Below are positions 58,982 to 64,000 of a stretch of 64,000 bases of DNA, in pieces. The DNA is from Muricauda sp. SCSIO 64092 (lineage in GTDB: Bacteria; Bacteroidota; Bacteroidia; Flavobacteriales; Flavobacteriaceae). Location: the NCBI RefSeq assembly GCF_023016285.1, contig NZ_CP095413.1, forward strand, positions 4,850,501-4,914,500, given 5' to 3'. A program made the position numbers and the translations under genes. The first letter of the stretch is position 1, and each line of letters begins with the position of its first letter. A model generated the notes under the pieces. The model ran no database searches, was not told the origin of the DNA, and saw only the letters and a list, made by a program, of their open reading frames with translations.

Positions 58982-59323
58982 ATGAGCAAAAGAGACGAGT
59001 TGATCGAAAAATATGCTGCGGACATCAAGGAAAAATTTGGACAGGATCCGGATATGGATTTGTTGACCAAAGTAGCGGTAGGTCTAGGCCCTGCGATATA
59101 TAATTTGGATGCTTCCAAGGTTTCCGGTGGTGATGAAAAGGAATTGGAGACCGTAAAAAACAATTTCCTGATCAAAAAACTGGGACTTTCCGATAGTCCG
59201 GAACTCATGGATGCCATTACCTCCGTAATCGACATTTATGGTAGGTCCGATAAGAACAAACACCGGGCCGTAATCTATTACCAATTGGCCAAACATTTTG
59301 GTAAGGAGTCCATTTACAATTAG
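58982..59323 (+). CDS. DUF2853 family protein
   Basis: A 113-residue helical protein. The start M-S-K-R-D-E-L-I-E-K-Y-A-A-D-I-K-E-K and the later D-L-L-T-K-V-A-V-G-L-G-P-A-I-Y-N and K-H-R-A-V-I-Y-Y-Q-L-A-K-H-F match the family. No function is known. No signal peptide or membrane segment is present. It lies 24 bases after menD and before a terminator, so it is probably cotranscribed with menD. Confidence 0.88.
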   Translation: MSKRDELIEKYAADIKEKFGQDPDMDLLTKVAVGLGPAIYNLDASKVSGGDEKELETVKNNFLIKKLGLSDSPELMDAITSVIDIYGRSDKNKHRAVIYYQLAKHFGKESIYN

Positions 59324-59344
59324 CCAGTTGCCACTAAAAATAAC

Positions 59345-59369
59345 AACCGTGCTTTGGGCACGGTTTTTT
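59345..59369 (+). terminator. Terminator after the DUF2853 gene
   Basis: ACCGTGC and GCACGGT pair around TTTGG and are followed by a T run. The hairpin includes a TTG at 59354 that is in frame with the next gene, which makes that TTG an unlikely start. Confidence 0.87.
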
Positions 59370-59383
59370 GTTTTGCACAATTT

Positions 59384-60217
59384 ATGATACGTATTGGGGA
59401 CTACAATAATCTAAGGGTGGTAAGAAGTACCAGTGTTGGTGTCTTTTTGGGAGATAATGAGGGTACCGAGATACTATTGCCCAATAAATATGTCCCGGAA
59501 GGGATACAACTGGATCAAGAGTTAAGGGTTTTCTGCTATTTGGACCATGAAGAGCGTCCGATAGCAACAACTTTGGAGCCCCTGATAAAAAGGGATGGGT
59601 TTGCTTTTCTGGAGGTGGCCGAAGTAAACAATGTCGGTGCATTTATGGATTGGGGGTTGGAGAAGCAGCTTTTGGTACCCTTTAGAGAGCAGAACAAGAA
59701 ATTGGAGAAAGGAAAAAAGTATATTGTACATTGCTTTTTGGATGAGAAGAGCTTTCGTTTGGTGGCCTCCACTAAGGTTGATAGGTTTTTAAAAAACCGC
59801 CAAGGTGATTTTGAGGTCAATGCCCAGGTGGACCTTTTGGTCAATAGGAAAACAGATTTGGGGTGGGAGGTGATTGTAGGGGATGGCTTTAAGGGCCTAT
59901 TGTTTTTTAGCGATGTTTTTAGGCCGGTGGCCATTGGGGACAGGTTTCAGGGATTTATAAAAAAGGTGAGGGAGGACGGTAAGCTGGATGTGTCCCTTGA
60001 ACCCACCGGAGTACAAATGCTTGACGCCACCGCAGATAAAATATACAGTAGATTGGTAGCCGAAGGTGGGTTCTTACCATTGCATGATAAATCCACTCCG
60101 GAAGAAATAAAGGGAACGTTGCACCTGAGCAAAAAATCCTTCAAAAAAGGCATTGGGATTTTATACAAACAACGCAAGATCGAACTCTTGCCCAATGGAA
60201 TACGGCTAAAGAAGTAG
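59384..60217 (+). CDS. CvfB-like S1 domain RNA-binding protein
   Basis: A 277-residue protein made of repeated S1-like domains and a winged helix. It starts M-I-R-I-G-D-Y-N-N-L-R-V-V, includes G-V-F-L-G-D-N-E-G-T-E-I-L-L-P, G-A-F-M-D-W-G-L-E-K-Q-L-L-V-P, a third S1-like stretch near F-K-G-L-L-F-F-S-D-V-F, and the C-terminal winged helix with S-K-K-S-F-K-K-G-I-G. CvfB-type proteins bind RNA and affect virulence or stress genes in Firmicutes; the role in Bacteroidota is unknown. The start at 59384 gives the normal length; an upstream TTG lies in a terminator hairpin. Confidence 0.9.
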   Translation: MIRIGDYNNLRVVRSTSVGVFLGDNEGTEILLPNKYVPEGIQLDQELRVFCYLDHEERPIATTLEPLIKRDGFAFLEVAEVNNVGAFMDWGLEKQLLVPFREQNKKLEKGKKYIVHCFLDEKSFRLVASTKVDRFLKNRQGDFEVNAQVDLLVNRKTDLGWEVIVGDGFKGLLFFSDVFRPVAIGDRFQGFIKKVREDGKLDVSLEPTGVQMLDATADKIYSRLVAEGGFLPLHDKSTPEEIKGTLHLSKKSFKKGIGILYKQRKIELLPNGIRLKK

Positions 60218-60295
60218 TAAGAAGGGCTTTCACCCGTATTTTCAACACTTTAAAGAAGTTTTTACCCTACTGTTTTTTACTATTGTTAAATATTA

Positions 60296-60303
60296 TACAT
60301 TTG
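60296..60303 (+). promoter_or_regulatory. -7 element (TACATTTG) for the SPOR-like gene and menA
   Basis: TACATTTG begins a leader of about 70 bases before the ATG at 60376, longer than most in this window. A short hairpin AGCTT/AAGCT lies in it. Confidence 0.5.
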
Positions 60304-60375
60304 CAATAGGTAAGAAGCTTAACAAGCTGATAGTTATGCCATTAACGTACTGAACATCCCTCAAGCACACAGGTA

Positions 60376-60975
60376 ATGCCATTTATTGAAGAAAACGATT
60401 TGCTGGACCTTCACAAGGACATTGAAAAGTCCCAAATTATCAATGAAAGATTGCTGGACCAGATCAAATTCAAAAATAAGGATTTACGAAAATTAAAAAT
60501 TCAACGAAATATCTCGGCCGGTATTGCCGCTGCCATTTTCCTTGCCGTTTTTGGACTTTGGTCCTATTTCTCCGGTATCACTACCTCCAGGGCACGGAAT
60601 AATCAGGAAAACCTGCTGGTCTCCATTGACAGTTTGGATGCAATCAAGACCCGTATCGGTAACCTCAAAGAACAAAATGAAGAGCTGAGCCTGGTCAAGG
60701 AATTTTACCTTGCAAAGCAGTTCTTGGAAAAGGAAAAAGTCTATTCGGTTCAGGTAAAATCCTTTGTAGAGAACAATGTGACCTTGGCATCGGAGGCATT
60801 AACAAATACCATGTTCGTAAAGACCAACCCTTTCTATGCGTATTCCCTGGGTACTTTTGAAACCTTGGAAGAAGCCCAAAAATTTAGAAGACAGTTGGTA
60901 AACCTGGGTTTTGAGGATGCTTTTGTGGCATCCTACCAAGATGGTCAAAGGCTTAAAATAGAATCCCCAAATTAA
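60376..60975 (+). CDS. Coiled-coil membrane protein with C-terminal SPOR-like domain
   Basis: A 199-residue single-pass protein. The N-terminal 45 residues are charged and helical, followed by one membrane helix (I-S-A-G-I-A-A-A-I-F-L-A-V-F-G-L-W). A coiled coil with heptad-like residues (N-L-L-V-S-I-D-S-L through E-L-S-L-V-K-E-F) leads to a C-terminal domain of about 80 residues with Y-S-V-Q-V-K-S-F and Y-A-Y-S-L-G-T-F-E-T-L-E-E-A-Q-K-F-R-R-Q-L, which fits the SPOR pattern of peptidoglycan-binding domains. It probably sits in the inner membrane facing the cell wall. The menA start directly abuts its stop codon. Confidence 0.75.
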   Translation: MPFIEENDLLDLHKDIEKSQIINERLLDQIKFKNKDLRKLKIQRNISAGIAAAIFLAVFGLWSYFSGITTSRARNNQENLLVSIDSLDAIKTRIGNLKEQNEELSLVKEFYLAKQFLEKEKVYSVQVKSFVENNVTLASEALTNTMFVKTNPFYAYSLGTFETLEEAQKFRRQLVNLGFEDAFVASYQDGQRLKIESPN

Positions 60976-61884
60976 TTGGAAAAAGTTAAGGTTTGGCTAG
61001 GCGCGGCTAGGCTTCGCACTCTGCCCTTGTCCCTAAGCGGAATTATTACGGGTACGGCATTGGCCAATCTTTCGGGAGAAAGGGATGGTGTGGTTTTTTT
61101 CCTGTGTCTGTTGGTCACGGTAGGTTTCCAGATCACTTCAAATTTTGCCAATGATTATGGGGATGGGATAAAAGGAACGGATTCCACCGATAGAATTGGA
61201 CCGGAACGCGCTTTGCAAAGCGGGAAGTTGACCCCTAAAGAATTGAAATGGGGTATAGGCATAACGGCTGTGTTGAGTCTGTTGCTCGCCTTGGTATTAT
61301 TGGTCCATTCCTTTGGCCTAAAACAACTTCACTATCTCTTACTTTTTGCCCTGTTGGGAATTCTAAGTATTTGGGCGGCCATACGCTATACCGTTGGGGA
61401 TTCTGCTTATGGGTACAAGGGGTTGGGCGATCTGTTTGTGTTTTTGTTTTTTGGACTTTTGGCCGTCCTTGGAACAAAATTTCTATATACGTCGACTTTG
61501 GATTGGTTGGATGTATTACCGGCAACCGCAATCGGTTTCTTGTGTGTTGGGGTTTTAAATCTAAACAATTTAAGGGATGTGGAATCCGATAGGAAATACC
61601 ATAAAAACACCTTGGTGGTCAAGCTTGGCTTTCAAAACGGAAAGGTGTATCATTCCGCCCTGTTGTGTCTTAGCTTTCTTTCGTTTTTAGTGTACTTTTT
61701 TTTACAGTTTTCCAATGGGATACACGCCGTCTTTATGCTTCCGTATATCGTTGTTTTGGTTCATTTGTTCAAAGTAATGGGAACCAGGGAACCGGTTCTA
61801 CTTGATCCCGAGCTCAAGAAATTGGCACTGTCCACATTTTTGCTCTCCCTTTTGTTTTACCTCACTGTTAATTATTTTTTGTAG
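60976..61884 (+). CDS. menA: 1,4-Dihydroxy-2-naphthoate polyprenyltransferase
   Basis: A 302-residue membrane prenyltransferase that attaches the isoprenoid tail to DHNA to give demethylmenaquinone. It has about nine helices. The aspartate-rich motif is N-F-A-N-D-Y-G-D-G, followed by G-T-D-S-T-D-R-I-G-P-E-R-A-L-Q-S-G, and the second motif is L-N-N-L-R-D-V-E-S-D-R. The only possible start is the TTG at 60976, directly after the stop of the SPOR-like gene, so translation is coupled. With menI, menF and menD 3-5 kb upstream, the window covers several menaquinone steps. Confidence 0.92.
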   Translation: MEKVKVWLGAARLRTLPLSLSGIITGTALANLSGERDGVVFFLCLLVTVGFQITSNFANDYGDGIKGTDSTDRIGPERALQSGKLTPKELKWGIGITAVLSLLLALVLLVHSFGLKQLHYLLLFALLGILSIWAAIRYTVGDSAYGYKGLGDLFVFLFFGLLAVLGTKFLYTSTLDWLDVLPATAIGFLCVGVLNLNNLRDVESDRKYHKNTLVVKLGFQNGKVYHSALLCLSFLSFLVYFFLQFSNGIHAVFMLPYIVVLVHLFKVMGTREPVLLDPELKKLALSTFLLSLLFYLTVNYFL

Positions 61885-61919
61885 TTTTGATTGTTAAAAC
61901 TATCTAAACCTTACTTGAG

Positions 61920-62675
61920 TTGGAACACCCCATTAAGATTCTCATCGTTGAGGATAATGTCATCATTGCAGATGATATGCAGTCCATGTTGGAAGAGATT
62001 GGCTATGAAGTTGTGGATAACGTCATAGTTTATGAGCAAGCCATTGAGGTACTTAAAAACAACCATGTAGACCTTGTTTTGATTGATATTATTTTGGCTT
62101 CGGACAAAACAGGTATCGATTTAGGAAAACATATCCGTCAGAATTACAACATCCCGTTCATATTTGTGACCTCCAATTCAGATAAGGCCACGGTGGAAAA
62201 TGCCAAAACGGTAAAACCGGATGGTTATTTGGTAAAACCTTTTGAACAACAGGATCTATATACTTCCATTGAGATTGCCCTCTCCAATTTCAACTATTCC
62301 AAAAAGGAATCCAGTACCGATATTGCAGGAAGTGGAGGGGACAGTTTTACCTCTAATTCCGTTTTAAAGGATTCCATATTTGTGAAAAAACAGCACTTGT
62401 ATTACAGGATTCAGTTTGGGGACATCCAATTTATAAAAGCGGATAACGTATACTTGGAGGTAAACACTGTGGACAAAAAGTTTTTGGTACGGTCCCCACT
62501 TAAAGACTACTTGGAGAAGCTTCCCAAGAATAAGTTTTACAGGGCACACAAATCATACATTGTGAATGTGGATCATATTGATGCCATAAACTCCAAGGAT
62601 ATTATGATCAACAATACATTGATTCCTATTTCCAAGGATTTTAAGGAGTTCATCATTTCCTCCATGAATTCGTAA
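61920..62675 (+). CDS. LytTR family response regulator
   Basis: A 251-residue two-domain regulator. The receiver domain has I-L-I-V-E-D-N near the start, the phosphorylation Asp in L-V-L-I-D-I-I (D56), the Thr in F-V-T-S-N-S and the Lys in G-Y-L-V-K-P-F. The C-terminal LytTR DNA-binding domain runs from about residue 155 (I-F-V-K-K-Q-H-L-Y-Y-R-I) to the end, with F-Y-R-A-H-K-S-Y-I-V-N-V-D-H-I and I-P-I-S-K-D-F. No ATG precedes the receiver, so TTG 61920 is used. A terminator follows, then a 644-base gap with direct repeats that could be its targets. No kinase gene is adjacent except the cut TPR gene at 63320. Confidence 0.92.
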   Translation: MEHPIKILIVEDNVIIADDMQSMLEEIGYEVVDNVIVYEQAIEVLKNNHVDLVLIDIILASDKTGIDLGKHIRQNYNIPFIFVTSNSDKATVENAKTVKPDGYLVKPFEQQDLYTSIEIALSNFNYSKKESSTDIAGSGGDSFTSNSVLKDSIFVKKQHLYYRIQFGDIQFIKADNVYLEVNTVDKKFLVRSPLKDYLEKLPKNKFYRAHKSYIVNVDHIDAINSKDIMINNTLIPISKDFKEFIISSMNS

Positions 62676-62704
62676 CCATAATTTCATAACAGTATACTAC
62701 TGAT

Positions 62705-62731
62705 AAGCGGCTTTTATAGGGCCGCTTTTTT
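62705..62731 (+). terminator. Terminator after the LytTR regulator
   Basis: AAGCGGC (62705-62711) and GCCGCTT (62721-62727) pair with a 9-base loop and are followed by a T run. Confidence 0.87.
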
Positions 62732-62825
62732 ATGGAACAAACCCTGCAAATCACATGGGTTTCCAAAATCACCACACTTTAAGGAAGGTTCACAACAATA
62801 TTTTCCAAATACGGCTTGATGATCC

Positions 62826-62930
62826 TACATTTGAACTGTAATTACTTAACAACATAAAAAGAGTAATTTTTTCATTTTCATATAGTGTTCTCGTGCAAAG
62901 GTCCCACTTAAAAGGTGGGATCTTTTTTTT
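62826..62930 (+). ncRNA. Candidate small RNA between a -7 element and a terminator
   Basis: TACATTTG (62826-62833) is a full -7 match. About 70 bases further a stem TCCCACTT (62902-62909) with AGGTGGGA (62913-62920) is followed by eight T residues. No plausible reading frame fills the interval, and an internal ATTACT/AGTAAT hairpin precedes the terminator. A transcript of about 90 bases would result. This is a prediction without expression evidence. Confidence 0.4.
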
Positions 62931-63001
62931 GTTGTAGTTGGCCCATTCCACAAAATGCACAAAACATCGATAAAATGTATATTGACATTCACCATCTGCC
63001 G

Positions 63002-63031
63002 TTTCACAACAAAAAACACCACTTTCACAAC
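63002..63031. repeat. Direct repeat TTTCACAACAAAA with 21-base period
   Basis: TTTCACAACAAAA begins at 63002 and again at 63023, two helical turns apart, the spacing that LytTR proteins favour for paired sites. Related words TTCACAACAA (62789) and TTTACAACAAAAA (63223) flank it. The core does not exactly match the published LytTR consensus, so the link is tentative. Confidence 0.45.
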
Positions 63032-63060
63032 AAAACAAAATCCCTAAAGGTCATTCGTTC

Positions 63061-63146
63061 TATTTTTGAAGTAGTTGTATGAATCCCCAAATCTTACAAT
63101 TTGATATAGTGTCAAAAAAAGGGCTGTACGTTTTCTGTACAGTCCT
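63061..63146 (+). ncRNA. Second small transcript candidate upstream of the TPR gene
   Basis: TATTTTTG (63061-63068) is followed by a hairpin GGGCTGTAC (63121-63129) with GTACAGTCC flanked by A and T runs. A 35-codon frame from ATG 63079 runs through the hairpin, so either a small RNA or a small protein is possible, or neither. The remaining 170 bases to the TPR gene hold nothing I recognise besides a TTTACAACAAAAA word. Confidence 0.35.
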
Positions 63147-63319
63147 TTTTATTATCCAAAAAGATGACCTTCAAAGCAGGGATTAACAACTTTTAAGGGA
63201 TTTCACTACTTATGGAGCGGGCTTTACAACAAAAATGAAGGAGTGATGTGAATTCACGCTAATTTTGAGGTGGAGAGTGCCCCAAATGCACACTATGGTT
63301 TTTATTAAGTATTGATTGA

Positions 63320-64000
63320 ATGCTTCTTGAAGGGAAAAAATTGCTAAATCTTCTATCAATCCTTTTTTTGGGACTCACCTTGGTATATCCCCAAGAGGAG
63401 GTAAAGGATAGCGATCCACTGATTGAGTTTCAAGAAACCGAAGGTGCGAATGGCAAATTGAAGTTTTTTGTCCAAACTCCCAACAGATACGTTCAAAGCT
63501 CGGCCTATGATTGGTTGGAATCCGTTATGGTTTATTTGGGTACTGCCGAAAAAATCAAGGATTCCAGCGCGATTTATACCTACAGGCTAATGCAGGCCCA
63601 ATTGTATAATGATATTGGTGACTTTGATAAAAGTATTGCCCTTGCCAAGGAACTGTACGATGTTACGGATAGTCTGGACACTCGATCCATTACCCTGGTC
63701 TTAAAGCTTTTGGATGACAACTATGGTAACCTCCAGATGTTTGACAAACAAATTGAGACCCGGGAGAAAATGCAACGCCTTGGGGTGATTGAAGGCGTGC
63801 GGTTTTATGATATTTATGCCAGTATGGGATTGTATCGTAAAGCGATGAACCAGTATATCCAAACGGATGGTATTGCGGTTCCGGACAATGACCATTTAGG
63901 TCTGGCCAAGCATCATAACAAAGTGGGCTATTATTTGTTTAAGGACAAATCGGCCGCTACCGCAATCAACGAGTTCAATAAGGCACTTGGGTATTTAAAA
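63320..64000 (+). CDS. TPR protein, probably the N-terminal part of a sensor kinase, cut by window end
   Basis: An open frame from ATG 63320 to the window end (227 codons, no stop). It starts M-L-L-E-G-K-K-L-L-N-L-L-S-I-L-F-L-G-L with a signal sequence, then from about residue 70 shows helical repeats such as Y-R-L-M-Q-A-Q-L-Y-N-D-I-G-D-F-D-K-S-I-A-L-A, Y-A-S-M-G-L-Y-R-K-A-M-N-Q-Y and A-I-N-E-F-N-K-A-L-G-Y, which are TPR units. The same layout in the two kinases at 42680-47028 suggests a TPR sensor histidine kinase, plausible partner of the LytTR regulator 644 bases upstream; the kinase part is not visible here. Confidence 0.75.
   Translation, partial: MLLEGKKLLNLLSILFLGLTLVYPQEEVKDSDPLIEFQETEGANGKLKFFVQTPNRYVQSSAYDWLESVMVYLGTAEKIKDSSAIYTYRLMQAQLYNDIGDFDKSIALAKELYDVTDSLDTRSITLVLKLLDDNYGNLQMFDKQIETREKMQRLGVIEGVRFYDIYASMGLYRKAMNQYIQTDGIAVPDNDHLGLAKHHNKVGYYLFKDKSAATAINEFNKALGYLK

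Noticed and set aside
59354..59383. TTG start of the CvfB-like gene at 59354
   Set aside because: It lies within a transcription terminator hairpin; the ATG at 59384 gives the usual start.
62902..62930. Remnant tRNA next to the hairpin with TCCCACTT
   Set aside because: The hairpin resembles those after tRNA genes, but no D, anticodon or T arm can be formed upstream.
62790..63038. 82-codon minus-strand frame rich in Cys
   Set aside because: It runs across the repeats and a terminator hairpin, with no promoter and unnatural composition.

Overview
The window is a stretch of chromosome from a member of the Bacteroidota, almost certainly family Flavobacteriaceae (a Muricauda/Maribacter/Arenibacter-like genus is my inference). 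The signs are repeated Bacteroidota-type promoters (TAnnTTTG at -7, sometimes with TTG about 20 bases upstream), few Shine-Dalgarno sites, flavobacterial families such as DUF4290, DUF2853, DUF493, DUF2911 and the YqgE protein, TPR-fronted histidine kinases with a LytTR regulator, a menaquinone pathway and a bacillithiol gene. About 60 protein genes, two tRNAs and several clear terminators are visible. Both ends cut a gene.

Layout: 1-4.0 kb, the end of a heavy-metal RND efflux operon. 4.0-6.6 kb, tRNA-Met, a START-like protein, a class IV aminotransferase, YqgE and HU. 6.7-10.1 kb, an AAA-recQ-fmt operon facing a DUF493-DUF4290-murA group (10.2-12.5 kb). 12.5-21.5 kb, a long minus-strand region with a CBM9/serine-hydrolase fusion and a light-linked set: a BLUF photoreceptor, small membrane proteins, pirin, an M20 hydrolase and an SRPBCC-SDR-photolyase operon. 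21.6-30.6 kb, secreted and envelope proteins, a sodium symporter with a PIG-L deacetylase and an overlooked 39-residue membrane protein, an MscS-type channel and two lipoproteins. 30.6-32.7 kb, a small accessory islet bounded by a 105-bp direct repeat of the maf 3' end, carrying an AT-rich membrane-protein gene and a 213-bp MITE. 32.6-37.7 kb, maf-kdsC-like-DUF2520 and a fused CcsBA cytochrome c maturation protein. 37.8-42.7 kb, an M14 peptidase, a MATE transporter with a leader, and a PLP lyase overlapping bshB1. 42.7-47.0 kb, two TPR histidine kinases. 47.1-49.7 kb, tRNA-His, an M28 peptidase and an AraC regulator. 49.9-54.6 kb, a complete four-gene trans-4-hydroxy-L-proline degradation operon. 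54.7-61.9 kb, a menaquinone cluster (hotdog thioesterase, menF, menD, menA) interleaved with small conserved genes. 61.9-64 kb, a LytTR response regulator, a 644-base intergenic region with possible small RNAs and repeats, and the start of a TPR protein.

Most of the window is housekeeping or ordinary accessory metabolism. No phage, CRISPR array or complete insertion sequence is visible. The features most worth a second look are the maf islet with its MITE, the photolyase/BLUF light cluster with a shared upstream word, the intergenic region after the LytTR regulator, and the leader in front of the MATE gene.
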